Notes: generated by a model from the sequence alone, not told the origin. A stretch of 64,000 bases of DNA from Oscillatoriaceae cyanobacterium M7585_C2015_266 (GCA_015295835.1 DVEG01000010.1:62001-126000); one strand, 5' to 3'; numbered from the stretch's first letter, positions 18,682 through 28,327 are shown. Program-made: numbers and translations.

Positions 18682-19707
18682 TCAAAACGACAGCAGCGGT
18701 TGGAAACCGTGCTTAACCGACAACTGCCCGATCAAATCCATTTTTTCAACAGTAATTCGATTTCGGCCCCAAGAAAAATTTGTATACCACTTTTCAAATT
18801 CCAACAGCATCGATTCAGCAAAACAAGCAAATAGTTGGCGCGCCGGCACATCCATCAAATTAACAATTTTCATAATCCGCCAGTCAATATCCAGAGCGTG
18901 TTCAACAATGCCGCCCTTTACCACATAAACCCCCGGATGCTGAATCTTAGAGTTTAAGTTCTTCGGGTAGCCACCGTCGAGCAAAAGACATGGTTGCTTT
19001 AAAGTCGTGGGGTCAATTTCTACCCCCTTTGGCATACTTGCCACCCAAACTACTATATCAGCGCAGGGCAGAGCCTCTTCTAGCTGCATAATTTTGCCCC
19101 GTCCTAATTCTTCTTGTAAAGCTTGCAGCCGGGAGCGATCGCGGGCTATTAGTATCAATTCTGCTACATCTGTACGAGCATCCAGCCAGCGGCAAACGGC
19201 ACTGCCTATGTCACCCGTTGCACCGCAAATCGCCACAGTAGCCTTCGATAATTCGATGCCCAGTTTTGGCGCCAGCGCTTCTAGCTGGCGGCAAATAATG
19301 TAAGCCGTGTGAGTATTGCCAGTTGTGAAGCGCTCGAACTCTAGCTTGATATTACGTACTTGACTTATCTGCTGTAAATTAAAATTTTCAAAAATAATCG
19401 AGGAAAAACCCCCCAAAGCAGTAATATTCAACCCCTGCTTTTGCGCCAAAGCCATAGCATTGATTACCTTTCGCGTCGCCGCCTTTATCCTGCGGGCTGC
19501 TAGCATCTCAGGAAGAAAGCACGATTCCACATAGCGGCCTTCAATTTTTTGGCCAGTGATGCTAGTCACAGAAATCTCGTCAACAATTTGAGGCGGAGCA
19601 GCGCACCAAAAATCTAAACCTTGCTCCGCGTAGTCTGGATAACCCAGTTCATTAGCTACAGACTGAGCGTGTTGTAAACTGTTGAGATGACCTATTAAAC
19701 CAAACAT
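18682..19707 (-). CDS. aar: Long-chain acyl-[acyl-carrier-protein] reductase (alkane pathway)
   Basis: Reduces acyl-ACP with NADPH to the fatty aldehyde, first step of cyanobacterial alkane synthesis. 341 aa. It begins [11 protein letters not shown], has the nucleotide-binding [18 protein letters not shown] near 160-178, and a thioester-forming Cys is expected in the central region. Upstream of accA by about 100 bases and downstream of ado by about 200, all on the minus strand. Confidence 0.96.
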   Translation of the reverse strand: MFGLIGHLNSLQHAQSVANELGYPDYAEQGLDFWCAAPPQIVDEISVTSITGQKIEGRYVESCFLPEMLAARRIKAATRKVINAMALAQKQGLNITALGGFSSIIFENFNLQQISQVRNIKLEFERFTTGNTHTAYIICRQLEALAPKLGIELSKATVAICGATGDIGSAVCRWLDARTDVAELILIARDRSRLQALQEELGRGKIMQLEEALPCADIVVWVASMPKGVEIDPTTLKQPCLLLDGGYPKNLNSKIQHPGVYVVKGGIVEHALDIDWRIMKIVNLMDVPARQLFACFAESMLLEFEKWYTNFSWGRNRITVEKMDLIGQLSVKHGFQPLLSF

Positions 19708-19912
19708 GAAAAACTATCCGTATGCCGGTGATTGCGTTTATTTGGAGGCTTTCAGGAACAAAATACTAATTGTTAAGAAACATTTAACCATCATACAAAG
19801 GCGATCGCCAACCTTCCCTCAACCGCCGAAAGGTTTCATCAAGGGAGTTATACATTGAAGTGCCCAGAGCCGCGGAGCAGGGGCTTCCTACACCCCCCAT
19901 GCCCCGCAAGAG

Positions 19913-20608
19913 CTAGGCAGCAGCCAGCCCGTATGCCGACAGGCGCATCAGTTCGCGGGTGTTGAAACCAATATTGCTTAAAGCTTCACCGTAAGCAATC
20001 ATAAAATCCTCAATTAGGGCATCTTTTTCCATCCCTAGGGTACGGGCATCATCTTCTACTTGGTTGAGCATCCGCCAGACTAGAGGAAGGTTTTCCCGGT
20101 TGGCTTGTTCTATTTCGGCTTTGGCAGCCTCAAAGTTGGCTTTCAACCACTTTTCCCCAAAGTTGAGGTGCATATATTCGTCTTTTACTACGCCTTCGGT
20201 GATTTTGCGGGCAAACGGATCGGCAACAGGGATGTATATATTATAAGCAGCGATCGCAAAGCACTCAATAATCAGCGCCTGGATAACCAAGCACGTCACC
20301 ACTCGCCCTTCAGCAGCCGCCAGTTGAAAATTCCGGTGCAAATCAGAAAAGAACTGACGGGCGAAATCCATATCTGGCGTTACCTGCAAGTTCCTGCCAC
20401 AAGATTGGAAACCTTTTTGATGTCGGCTCTCCATTTTAGCCAAGTCGAGCAATTCATCTTTATGCTCTGGCAGCAGTTCAGCAAGTTTGATGTAATTCGC
20501 ACTTGCCTGTTGTTCACCTTCAATCACAATTGCGTTGATGCGGCTATAGGCATCTTTATAGGTATCGCTGTGGAAGTCAATAACTGGGCTGAGCTCAAGC
20601 TGCGGCAT
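19913..20608 (-). CDS. ado: Aldehyde deformylating oxygenase (alkane synthase)
   Basis: Ferritin-like di-iron enzyme that turns fatty aldehydes into n-1 alkanes plus formate. 231 aa. All six metal ligands are visible at the expected spacing: E32, E60, H63, E115, E144 and H147. First gene of the minus-strand ado-aar-accA cluster. A T-rich purine-poor leader precedes it, with GAGGAGAAAG just before the start. Functional by sequence. Confidence 0.97.
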   Translation of the reverse strand: MPQLELSPVIDFHSDTYKDAYSRINAIVIEGEQQASANYIKLAELLPEHKDELLDLAKMESRHQKGFQSCGRNLQVTPDMDFARQFFSDLHRNFQLAAAEGRVVTCLVIQALIIECFAIAAYNIYIPVADPFARKITEGVVKDEYMHLNFGEKWLKANFEAAKAEIEQANRENLPLVWRMLNQVEDDARTLGMEKDALIEDFMIAYGEALSNIGFNTRELMRLSAYGLAAA

Positions 20609-20710
20609 GGGTTTTCTTTCTCCTCATCACAACGAGTAGATAGTCGGGCGACCCTTTTACGCTAGGGGTTGGCGTTAAATTTGAATATAACCTTAAGCTT
20701 ATAGTTTACT

Positions 20711-20953
20711 TTACTTATTTTCAACGCCCGCTCCACTTATTTTGATCACTTCTGCAATGGCTTGCACCTCCAAAAGCTGCCCACTACCCAGTTTTGAGGA
20801 TAAAAAGTATTGCACAATACAGTTTTCTCCCTTCCCCGACTTGCAGGGGCTTGAAATTTCTAATGCATACAATCTGAAAAACGAATTGTGAGTATTAATG
20901 CTTATAATGGCCATATTTTTGCTATTAATGGCCACACTTGCTACTCCTAGCAT
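20711..20953 (-). CDS. Doubtful small ORF, 80 aa
   Basis: Open for 80 codons upstream of ado on the same strand, but without a visible ribosome binding site. I do not recognise the sequence. The C-terminal half (ENCIVQYFLSSKLG, LLEVQAIAEVIKI) has protein-like character. It could be a real small protein, a decayed one, or chance. Without it, the gap 20609-21088 holds only AT-rich sequence and a hairpin at its end. Confidence 0.25.
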   Translation of the reverse strand: MLGVASVAINSKNMAIISINTHNSFFRLYALEISSPCKSGKGENCIVQYFLSSKLGSGQLLEVQAIAEVIKISGAGVENK

Positions 20954-21032
20954 CCGATTATAAATTTTTTATATCACAATTTTTTTATTTATAATAAATT
21001 ATAATTACCATTTGCTAATAAAAAAATTAAAT

Positions 21033-21059
21033 AGGAAGGAGGTTTTTATCCTTCCTTTT
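21033..21059 (-). terminator. Hairpin terminator of the PG-binding protein gene
   Basis: On the minus strand AAGGAAGG and TCCTTCCT form an 8-bp stem, followed by ATTTAATTTTTTTA. It lies 30 bases after the stop codon of the gene at 21089. Confidence 0.7.
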
Positions 21060-21088
21060 GATTATAAAAATTGCCAACTAAAGACAAT

Positions 21089-21580
21089 TTATTCCGGCAA
21101 ATAAGCGCGGGGGATACGACTGAGCGCCCACCAAGTGCGCGGTCCTACAACACCATCCTGTACCAAATCAAAACTCTTTTGTAAAGCTCGCACAGCAGCA
21201 TCAGTTATTTTCCCAAAAATTCCGTCAATTTTACCATGATAGAAACCACCTTCTTTAAGTACAGTCTGAACGGTAGTAACCCATTCACCAGTACTGCCCA
21301 TTTTCAAAATAGGAGTTCTAACAGGAGCTCCCTTTTCTAGAGCTTCCCATGTAAGTGGTCCGACAATGCCGTCATCTTTGAGAAAAACTGCAAACTGAAA
21401 TCTTTTGACGGCTGCTTCAACTAATTTATCAAATTCCCCATTAGGTTCGCCGCGATAAGTACCCCAATGAGTAAGAAGCTGCTGTAGCTGTACAACAGCT
21501 TCTCCTCGCGAACCTATTTGGAGTCGAGGTTTTTCGGCGGGAATTATTGTAAAAGGTTTGGCTTGAGTGTAGGAGAGCAT
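21089..21580 (-). CDS. Protein with two peptidoglycan-binding-1 domains
   Basis: About 163 aa from the ATG at 21580; an in-frame ATG at 21640 would add 20 residues. It has two tandem PG_binding_1 modules: LQIGSRGEAVVQLQQLL..FDKLVEAAVKRFQ..VGPLTWEALE, and LKMGSTGEWVTTVQTVL..FGKITDAAVRALQ..VGPRTWWALS. There is no catalytic domain and no obvious signal peptide, so it is either cytoplasmic or exported by an unseen route. Binding of cell-wall peptides is the family role; the exact job is unknown. Confidence 0.8.
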   Translation of the reverse strand: MLSYTQAKPFTIIPAEKPRLQIGSRGEAVVQLQQLLTHWGTYRGEPNGEFDKLVEAAVKRFQFAVFLKDDGIVGPLTWEALEKGAPVRTPILKMGSTGEWVTTVQTVLKEGGFYHGKIDGIFGKITDAAVRALQKSFDLVQDGVVGPRTWWALSRIPRAYLPE

Positions 21581-21730
21581 TTTTAATTTTCTCTGATTTT
21601 TAACGAATTTGAGCGTTCTCCCCTGATAAGTTAATCCCAAGCAGCGATTGAGAACCCTGGGATAGATTTGCTTAAAAAAATAGACGTAGAAAATATTCCA
21701 GCAACTAAAAATGCTATCCGGAAGATGAGA

Positions 21731-22027
21731 TTATAATGTCAACTCCATCAAAGCAAATTCGGCAAACCAGCGATTGACAAATTCTGGCCCTGCGTCAATT
21801 GCGGCTTCCCTGCTGGAATAAATTTCAGAATCAATGCAAATGCCGAAAGTCAAACTGTGAGCTTCGAGTGTCCAACCTTCAGGGTGAGGAATGGCAACTA
21901 AAAGCCAGTTCAGATAAGGTACGCTATTAGGTGCTATTATCCAAGTGCGTTCTGGGCTGAAAAAACAAGTCCTTAATAGTTCGGAATTTAGGGTGTGATC
22001 GTGGGTTAAATAGAGCTCGTGTATCAT
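21731..22027 (-). CDS. Hypothetical protein, 98 aa
   Basis: Small acidic protein with many aromatic residues (FFSPERTWIIAP, LNWLLVAIPHPEGWTLEAHS, EFVNRWFAEFA). A GGAG box lies about 11 bases before the start, on the minus strand. There are no transmembrane segments. I cannot name a family. Sequence composition looks like a real globular protein. Confidence 0.5.
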   Translation of the reverse strand: MIHELYLTHDHTLNSELLRTCFFSPERTWIIAPNSVPYLNWLLVAIPHPEGWTLEAHSLTFGICIDSEIYSSREAAIDAGPEFVNRWFAEFALMELTL

Positions 22028-22397
22028 AAAAGAGTGCGCTCCATAATCAGCTTACGGGACGCACCCAGATTAGACGACTTGTTTGAGGTTGCTCCTGCAA
22101 ATGTAAGTAATGGCGATTTTCCCAGCGGATGAAGTACAACTGAAATTGCTGTATCTGCTAGAGTTGAAAATAAGTGACGAGTAGGAGTGTACAAATCTGT
22201 TTAAGGGGCGAAAATAAATAATTTTAGAATGCCCCGATTGTTGAGATGTTCGGGATTGCAAGAGCAAGTCAAAAAATCAGAAGAATGTTTTTATAGAAGG
22301 ACTGCAAATGATCATTTCAGTTGTTTTGTCAAGAGGTCAAGATAAATTAAAGATAAATTAAAGAGGAGTTTAGCGAGCGCACTAAGACAAAACCAAA
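22028..22397. other. Gap without gene
   Basis: 370 bases. I see no convincing coding sequence on either strand. It contains a short tandem AGATAAATTAA repeat near 22340-22362 and one GCGAGCGC octamer at 22373. It probably carries the terminator of the 22398 gene, though no clear hairpin stands out. Confidence 0.4.
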
Positions 22398-23444
22398 TCA
22401 GGAATTAGAATCGTTATCAGTGAGAAAGCGCAGACGAATGATGCGCTCGCTACCATTTCCCAAATCTAGTTCTATTACTTCCCCGGCAAGTCTATCTAAA
22501 CAAGTAAGAAGCAATCGCAAATTTGGCGTGCTCGCGCCCGTATCCACATATAAACGATCAGACAAACTAGCGACTCGCTTCCAGGTAGCATAAAGCTTAG
22601 CAATTGTATTTTCCAACACCGCCGCCTGTTTAATAAGCTCGGCAGTGATATTGAGACAACCCACTCGCAGAGCCTCTTCGAGAGCCATTTCCACGTCTAC
22701 CGAAGTTTTGTGAAGCGTTTGCACTTGAGCAGCGGCATCGAGATAGCGAGATAAGTTGCGGGCGTCGGCAGTAAGGTGTTTAACAGTATCAACTTCGGGA
22801 TTCTCTGCGGCTTGCTGCTGTATGGCTTTTATGTGCGATTCCGGCAATTTTTCCATTTCTCGCGCCAGGGGAGCTAGATAGCGAGGGGGAATAGAACCTG
22901 AGACGGCTTTTTCTTTTAGCTCTTCCGGAAGTAGTTGTGAAGTCATGGCTATCCACTCGTCAGAGATTTGCCGCACTTCTCTTCTGGTAATGCGCTCGCC
23001 TTTTTTAGCTGCTTCTCCCACGAGTTGCTGTATTTCTGGGGAAGACTTGGCGGTTTCTATAAAAGCCCGCTTACTGAAATTGTTTATAGAATCCACACTC
23101 AAGCGCCCCTCTGCCAATAGGGTATCGGCACTGTTGGCAAGTTCAATTAGTGAGTAGGCTTGGCTTTTGCTGATTTCACGCTCTTTTAGCCAGTTGAGAA
23201 AGCCTGTGCCACGCCCTTCTCCGCCTCTTTTTTCGCGCTCGCGGATGGCTCGCAAGATCCTTCCCCGCCAGATGTCTGTCTGTAAGTCAAAGCGATCGCA
23301 TATTTTCCAGGCATTGTCAACCTGTTGCTCGAATTCGTAATCTGAAATTTCATCATCAAAGGGATCAGGAAGCTGAAAATTCAACTCGCTAATGCCGGAG
23401 AGGGCAACGGCAAGCTCTTCAGGAGACTGGGGATACTCAACCAT
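22398..23444 (-). CDS. Conserved cyanobacterial protein with predicted HTH-like region, unknown function
   Basis: About 348 aa from the ATG at 23444 (MVEYPQSPEEL); a longer frame starts at 23507. The N-terminal third contains GTGFLNWLKERE-ISKSQAYSLIEL, which resembles a helix-turn-helix with a recognition helix. The rest is mostly helical and charged. I recall proteins of this type in many filamentous cyanobacteria without assigned function. It is 94 bases downstream of the DUF4112 gene on the same strand, so they may be co-transcribed. A DNA-binding role is inference. Confidence 0.6.
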   Translation of the reverse strand: MVEYPQSPEELAVALSGISELNFQLPDPFDDEISDYEFEQQVDNAWKICDRFDLQTDIWRGRILRAIREREKRGGEGRGTGFLNWLKEREISKSQAYSLIELANSADTLLAEGRLSVDSINNFSKRAFIETAKSSPEIQQLVGEAAKKGERITRREVRQISDEWIAMTSQLLPEELKEKAVSGSIPPRYLAPLAREMEKLPESHIKAIQQQAAENPEVDTVKHLTADARNLSRYLDAAAQVQTLHKTSVDVEMALEEALRVGCLNITAELIKQAAVLENTIAKLYATWKRVASLSDRLYVDTGASTPNLRLLLTCLDRLAGEVIELDLGNGSERIIRLRFLTDNDSNS

Positions 23445-23538
23445 CAGGAAAACGCAGACAACGGCTATCCGATTATCCCATGTCGGCAGCGAGGATGGTA
23501 TATACACTGGGATACCCTTTTCCCTTATGCCCTATTTC

Positions 23539-24051
23539 CTAACCTGTGATTACTGCTTTCACTATCAAATTTATGACTAGGATGCCAAACGTTGCTACCA
23601 GTAGCACAACTAGAAACAATCCAGCTAAAAGCAAGAAAATAAACCACCTATCCGCCTTTTTACTCTCCTGCGGTATATCTAAATGAGATTCCAGCAATTC
23701 TACATTTTTGACATTGGCTTTCCACATCACATCTATCACGTCTCCCAACAGGGGTATACTACCTATAAGTACGTCAATCAAGATATTTGTTACCATCCGC
23801 AACAAAGTTTCTTTAGGCAAACCTAGGCGCATGGCTGAGTAAATGATGTAGCCTGATATAAAGGCGGCTGCGATATCGCCACCTGCCGGTAATATCCCTA
23901 AAATTGGATCGATGCCAATGCGATAGGGGGTTCCAGGTATAGGAATGGCGTTATCTAGAATATGGCTGAGTTTCCGCAGACGTTGTACTGTGGCGATTTG
24001 CGATTCTTTGGCTGAATTTATATGTGAATGTTTGTGGGAGGTTTTGGGCAT
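23539..24051 (-). CDS. DUF4112 membrane protein
   Basis: 170 aa. A polar N-terminus is followed by the DUF4112 signature: LDNAIPIPGTPYRIGIDPILGILPAGGD and IDVLIGSIPLLGDVIDVMWKAN. Two or three hydrophobic segments are present, the last near residues 135-168. Likely an inner-membrane protein; function unknown. First of a probable two-gene unit with 22398-23444. Confidence 0.85.
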   Translation of the reverse strand: MPKTSHKHSHINSAKESQIATVQRLRKLSHILDNAIPIPGTPYRIGIDPILGILPAGGDIAAAFISGYIIYSAMRLGLPKETLLRMVTNILIDVLIGSIPLLGDVIDVMWKANVKNVELLESHLDIPQESKKADRWFIFLLLAGLFLVVLLVATFGILVINLIVKAVITG

Positions 24052-24306
24052 TGGAACTATCTAATACTGTGGGGTGAAATATGGGGCATTTTTTGTCCCA
24101 TTTTACTATATCTGCCCATAAATATTAGTACTCAGCACTTATATATTCAAATACTATTTTAGGGCTTGATTCTTTCTCAGTAAGCATACTCAGGTGCAAT
24201 CTGTGAGTAAATAAGGCATTAAGATAACTTTTATTAATGTAAAAATTTGTAATTTTTGTTCTGTAAGATTGTATTATAGAAAAAGTCTGTTAGGAAAAAG
24301 CATTCC

Positions 24307-24468
24307 ATGCACAAGGAATATATCTGTTCTATTTGCGGCTATATTTACGACTCAGAGGTAGGTGATCCAGATTCTGGTATTGAACCGGGTACTCCATTTG
24401 AAAATCTCCCCGACGATTGGGTATGTCCAGTTTGCGGTGCTACTAAACAGGAGTTTGAATTGGTATAA
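24307..24468 (+). CDS. Rubredoxin (53 aa)
   Basis: Small iron-sulfur electron carrier. 53 aa with the two Cys pairs of rubredoxin, C7-x2-C10 and C40-x2-C43 (ICSICGY and WVCPVCGA), and the typical [15 protein letters not shown] core. It has no C-terminal membrane helix, so it is not the photosystem-associated RubA but a free soluble rubredoxin. Partners may be oxidases or reductases. The next gene follows after 37 bases; a shared transcript is possible but no functional link is evident. Confidence 0.95.
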   Translation: MHKEYICSICGYIYDSEVGDPDSGIEPGTPFENLPDDWVCPVCGATKQEFELV

Positions 24469-24505
24469 TTAAGAAATAAAATAAAATTGTGTATTAGGAA
24501 ATTAA

Positions 24506-25384
24506 ATGAAAAAGTTATTAATAACTGGTGCCAGTGGTTTTTTAGGATGGAATTTGTGTAAAATTGCTAAGCAGCAATGGCAGGTTTTTGGGGTTGTATT
24601 TAAAAATACTGTTGTTGGTATTGAAGGCATAACTCAAGTGGCTGCTGATTTGAGGAGTTATGATAGTATCAAGAATTTGTTTGCAGAAATTAAACCAGAT
24701 GCTGTTATTCATGCTGCCGCTATATCTCAGCCTAATTACTGTCAAGATTATCCGCAGGAATCTTGGGAAATTAATGTAAAGGCATCGTTAAATATTGCAG
24801 GTATTTGTGCGGATAATTCGATAGAATGTGTATTTACTTCAACAGATTTAGTTTTTAACGGGTTAAATGCTCCATATAGTGAGAATGATGAGGTTTGTCC
24901 GATTAGTGTTTATGGGGAACAAAAAGTTATGGCTGAAAAGGGAATGCGCGCTCGCTATCCTTTAACAGCAATTTGTAGAATGCCATTAATGTTTGGTTAT
25001 GGGGGAATGGCAAAAAGTTTTATTCAACCAATGCTACAATCTTTAAGGGAGGGGAAAGAACTAGCTTTATTCGTAGATGAATTTCGCACACCTGTAAGCG
25101 GAGAAACAGCAGCTCGCGGGCTTTTACTAGCATTAGAAAAAAAAGTAAGTGGGGTGCTACACTTAGGAGGGAAAGAAAGAGTATCGCGCTATGAATTTAT
25201 GCGTTTGTTAGTAGAAGAATTAGGATTGAATCAAGCAAAGTTGAAAAGTTGCAGACAAAAAGATGTAAAAATGGCGGCTCCGAGACCCCCGGATGTTTCT
25301 CTAGATAGTTCAAAAGCTATGGCTTTGGGATATCAGCCGCTATCTTTACGGGAAGAATTCCAAAAGTTGCGTGGGATAGTTTGA
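24506..25384 (+). CDS. RmlD-like NAD(P)-dependent sugar epimerase/reductase
   Basis: 292 aa of the extended SDR family, closest in layout to dTDP-4-dehydrorhamnose reductase. ITGASGFLGWNL binds the cofactor (6-17), VIHAAAISQPNYCQ is typical, and the catalytic YGEQK has the YxxxK pattern. The gene starts with a well-placed ATG after TTAGGAAATTAA and its stop lies at the beginning of the following flavoprotein gene. Substrate unknown; a nucleotide-sugar or SAM-synthetase-beta-like role are alternatives. Confidence 0.8.
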   Translation: MKKLLITGASGFLGWNLCKIAKQQWQVFGVVFKNTVVGIEGITQVAADLRSYDSIKNLFAEIKPDAVIHAAAISQPNYCQDYPQESWEINVKASLNIAGICADNSIECVFTSTDLVFNGLNAPYSENDEVCPISVYGEQKVMAEKGMRARYPLTAICRMPLMFGYGGMAKSFIQPMLQSLREGKELALFVDEFRTPVSGETAARGLLLALEKKVSGVLHLGGKERVSRYEFMRLLVEELGLNQAKLKSCRQKDVKMAAPRPPDVSLDSSKAMALGYQPLSLREEFQKLRGIV

Positions 25385-25407
25385 AATGTAAAATAGGGAT
25401 GTACAAA

Positions 25408-26700
25408 ATGCAGAAAAAAAACTTGCGAGTAGTGGTAATAGGTGGGGGTGCGGCAGGTTTTTTTGGTGCGATCGCAACAGCTGAAACACATCCCCACGTT
25501 AGTGTTACTTTATTAGAAGCAGCTCGGCAACCTCTAAACAAAGTGCGTATTTCTGGCGGGGGGCGTTGTAATGTCACATACGCCTGTTTTGAACCGGCTA
25601 TTTTAGTACAAAATTACCCAAGAGGGGGCAAAGCGCTGCGGGGTGCTTTCACACGCTTTCAACCGCGCGATACCGTAGCTTGGTTTGAAAGTAGAGGGAT
25701 AAAATTAAAAACAGAGAAAGACGGGCGGATATTTCCAATTACGGATAATTCGGAAACAATTGTTAAAGGGTTGCTCCAGGCGGCTACGCAGGCAGGGGTA
25801 GAAATTCGCACAAATACACCTGTAGTGGCGGTGTATAGTTTGGGGTCACATTATCCTAGTTTTGAAATAAAATTGAAATCGGGGGAAACTTTGAAGTGCG
25901 AGCGCCTACTATTAGCAACTGGCAGTAGTCTGCTTGGTTATCGTTGGGCAAAAGAATTAGGACACAAAATAGAGCCACCTGTTCCTTCCTTATTCACATT
26001 CAATATTAACGACGCTCGCCTGAAAGATTTAGCAGGTATTTCAGTTAGCAATGTTCGGGTGCGATTGCCTTTGGCAAAATTAGAACAATCAGGAGCAGTG
26101 CTAATTACCCACTGGGGATTGAGTGGACCTGCTATTCTGAAACTTTCAGCTTGGGGGGCGAGATTTCTGCATGAGTGTCGCTATAAAACGCCGCTGTTAA
26201 TTAATTGGCTACCGCAGTATAATCCAGAAAAATTGCGGGAATTGCTGCTGGGGGTGAAATCTCAATTGCCGAGACGAGCGATCGCATCTAATTGTCCCCT
26301 TTCCATTCCCCGCCGCCTGTGGGAACGCTTAGTTGCTGCTGTTGGCATTGAAAAAGAAAAACGCTGGGCGGAATTATCCAACAAAATGCTCAATCGACTA
26401 ATTGAGGAATTAACACAAGGCAAATATGAAATTAACGGCAAAGGCGTTTTTAAAGAAGAATTCGTAACTTGTGGCGGCGTCAGCCTCAAAGAAGTAGATT
26501 TTAAAACAATGGAGAGCCGGATTTGTCCAGGACTTTATTTTGCTGGTGAAATCCTCGATATCGATGGCGTCACGGGTGGCTTTAATTTTCAGAGTGCGTG
26601 GACGACTGCCTGGTTAGCTGCTCAAGCAATAGGAATAAATGGAGGCAAAGCCTCCACAGCACTTAGGAATAATAAAAAAACCCTGGCTGAGCAACTGTAG
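25408..26700 (+). CDS. BaiN/HI0933-type FAD-dependent oxidoreductase
   Basis: About 430 aa. FAD-binding VVVIGGGAAGFFGA at the start, then ISGGGRCNVTYA, a hallmark of this family. C-terminal FVTCGGVSLKEVDF, then LYFAGEILDIDGVTGGFNFQ completes the FAD site. I chose the ATG at 25408, with AGGGA eight bases upstream. Reading also begins at a TTG (25381) and an ATG (25399). Family members are annotated as NAD(P)/FAD-dependent oxidoreductase; the reaction in cyanobacteria is unknown. Confidence 0.9.
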   Translation: MQKKNLRVVVIGGGAAGFFGAIATAETHPHVSVTLLEAARQPLNKVRISGGGRCNVTYACFEPAILVQNYPRGGKALRGAFTRFQPRDTVAWFESRGIKLKTEKDGRIFPITDNSETIVKGLLQAATQAGVEIRTNTPVVAVYSLGSHYPSFEIKLKSGETLKCERLLLATGSSLLGYRWAKELGHKIEPPVPSLFTFNINDARLKDLAGISVSNVRVRLPLAKLEQSGAVLITHWGLSGPAILKLSAWGARFLHECRYKTPLLINWLPQYNPEKLRELLLGVKSQLPRRAIASNCPLSIPRRLWERLVAAVGIEKEKRWAELSNKMLNRLIEELTQGKYEINGKGVFKEEFVTCGGVSLKEVDFKTMESRICPGLYFAGEILDIDGVTGGFNFQSAWTTAWLAAQAIGINGGKASTALRNNKKTLAEQL

Positions 26701-26710
26701 AGATAATTTT

Positions 26711-27436
26711 CTACAGCCAGCCTTCTTGTTCTAATTCTTGGATAATCTGCAAGCCGCGCGTATCGCCTACTCTAAGTACTGAGGATTTAGCGTCTTCGCG
26801 AACACCCATATCTTCGTCTTCTGCAAAAGCTTCAATTAAGGCGTCGAGCGCATTAGCGTAAACAATATTAGAAGGCAGTTCTCGGCACAATTGCCCAAGC
26901 GCCCAGGCACAGTTACTGCGCACCGCTGGCATCGGATCACGCCGCAATCCTTCTATTAAGGGGGGCACTGCCGCGATAATGCAGTCGTAACCTACCTGTG
27001 CCATTTGCCCTAGGGAACTAGCTGCCCATAAGCGTACTGCAGATATGTCGGTTTTTAGGGCGTTGAGCAGGGGAGCAAGGGCGCGGCGATCGCGACTATT
27101 GCCCAGTGCCCAAACTACGCCTTTACGCACATAGCCATTCCAATCTTGATTTAGCTGCTCAATCAATGGCTCTACGGCGGTTGGGCTAGGATTTCTTCCC
27201 AAAGCATATGCCGCACTTACCCTTATCAGCGGGCAAGGATCTTTTAGTAGGTTTATTAGGGCAGGGATAGCGCGTTCATCCTGTAATTCGCAAAAAGCCC
27301 GCGCTGCCAGCATTCGCTTCTGGGGAGCTGGCGATGCCAACAGAGGCAGCATTTCCTCTGGATCTGGTTTAGGAGCCTCCTCTTCCATGTGATCCAAAGG
27401 GCTTTCTAGCTCAGTATCGATATTAAACCTATCCAC
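26711..27436 (-). CDS. HEAT-repeat protein, CpcE/NblB-like
   Basis: 241 aa, mostly HEAT repeats of about 31 residues from residue 30 on (AIPALINLLKDP, IRVSAAYALGRNPSPTAVEPLI, VRKGVVWALGNSRDRRALAPLL, VRLWAASSLGQMAQ, VRSNCAWALGQL). Similar cyanobacterial proteins are annotated as phycocyanobilin-lyase-related (CpcE/F or NblB group). A role in phycobilisome handling is possible but not shown here. Tail-to-tail with the flavoprotein gene, 10 bases apart. Confidence 0.82.
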   Translation of the reverse strand: MDRFNIDTELESPLDHMEEEAPKPDPEEMLPLLASPAPQKRMLAARAFCELQDERAIPALINLLKDPCPLIRVSAAYALGRNPSPTAVEPLIEQLNQDWNGYVRKGVVWALGNSRDRRALAPLLNALKTDISAVRLWAASSLGQMAQVGYDCIIAAVPPLIEGLRRDPMPAVRSNCAWALGQLCRELPSNIVYANALDALIEAFAEDEDMGVREDAKSSVLRVGDTRGLQIIQELEQEGWL

Positions 27437-27514
27437 AAATCGACTATTTTTGTTATAAAATGCAGGCTGTTTATTTTGGGGGTCTTCTTGAACCCCTTTA
27501 AAACTTTACAGTAT

Positions 27515-27994
27515 TCAAAAGTATTTGAGCATCCATAGAGATTGAGTTTCATAGCCGAGTTGGCGGTATAGATTTAGCGCCGGTTGATTTTTCACAAACA
27601 CTTGTAAGCCAATTTGGCAATCGCCCCTTTGTTTTGCCCATGCTTCTGCATGGCGCACCAATGCTTTACCAATCCCCCGCCGCCGATGTTCTGGGGCTAC
27701 GTAGAGCATAAAGATATGGGTGTGGCGTACACCGCTCACCTGATCGATTGCATTTCCTAACCATAAACAGCCGACGGGTGCTTTCGCTACTTCGGAATCT
27801 TCTTCTACCCACCACACCGGTGTTTTACTGGAATAATATTGCTCAACCGTTTGGGCTAAGTGGGAAAAATCTTGTTCTGGGTAAAGTTCCTGATACATTT
27901 GCTGTAGGAACTTTACTAGCAAGGGGCGCTCGCACTTTGTTCCGGTGCGGAGATAATAACCCGGAATCACTACTATTTTATCCTGGTTCTCCAT
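27515..27994 (-). CDS. GNAT-family N-acetyltransferase
   Basis: 159 aa. The acetyl-CoA loop VAPEHRRRGIGKALVRHAE is clear, followed by GLQVFVKNQPALNLYRQLGYE, the standard C-terminal GNAT element. N-terminal part binds an unknown acceptor. Its start overlaps the end of the small membrane protein gene at 27978 by 17 bases, which suggests translational coupling. Cytoplasmic. Confidence 0.9.
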   Translation of the reverse strand: MENQDKIVVIPGYYLRTGTKCERPLLVKFLQQMYQELYPEQDFSHLAQTVEQYYSSKTPVWWVEEDSEVAKAPVGCLWLGNAIDQVSGVRHTHIFMLYVAPEHRRRGIGKALVRHAEAWAKQRGDCQIGLQVFVKNQPALNLYRQLGYETQSLWMLKYF

Positions 27995-28187
27995 TGTATC
28001 GAAAGCTCTGGCTGTCGGGCAAAGCTTTCACCGGCATCAAAGCCTGTTTTTCCGGGCTTACTTCTTCTATCGGTGCAGGGGCTGCCATGTCGCTTGGTAA
28101 AAAGCTACGAGCGCCTACTGCCACTAGGGCGATTAAAAATACTATTATAATTAATAATGGGGCGATGTGATTACGAAGGATAGTCAT
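27978..28187 (-). CDS. Small single-pass membrane protein, 69 aa
   Basis: Begins MTILRNHIAPL with a hydrophobic helix (LLIIIVFLIALVAVGA) at about 11-26, followed by a Pro/Glu-rich extracytoplasmic tail. Overlaps the GNAT gene downstream by 17 bases. I do not know a family. The overlap and composition support a real gene. Confidence 0.6.
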   Translation of the reverse strand: MTILRNHIAPLLIIIVFLIALVAVGARSFLPSDMAAPAPIEEVSPEKQALMPVKALPDSQSFRYNGEPG

Positions 28188-28286
28188 GATTTAGGGATGG
28201 GAGTGAGAGCGACTGTTTTGATTTTATCTGAGAGATGCGTTAAGAATTTTACCTAAGCAAAAATAGGCGAGCGCATTTTACAAAAC

Positions 28287-28312
28287 AGCCCCACTCAAAT
28301 GGGGCTTTGATT
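28287..28312 (-). terminator. Hairpin terminator after argF
   Basis: AGCCCCA and TGGGGCT form a 7-bp stem around a six-base loop. On the minus strand it is followed by GTTTTG; on the plus strand by TTGATTTTTT. It lies 16 bases from the argF stop. Confidence 0.7.
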
Positions 28313-28327
28313 TTTTATAGTACTAAA

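Noticed and set aside
20105-20665. 186-codon open frame antisense to ado
   Set aside because: It mirrors ado codon by codon; the codon-structured, motif-rich strand is ado. No ribosome site and no recognisable protein.
22070-22267. 65-codon minus-strand frame
   Set aside because: Low-complexity serine-rich translation, no ribosome site, no family resemblance.
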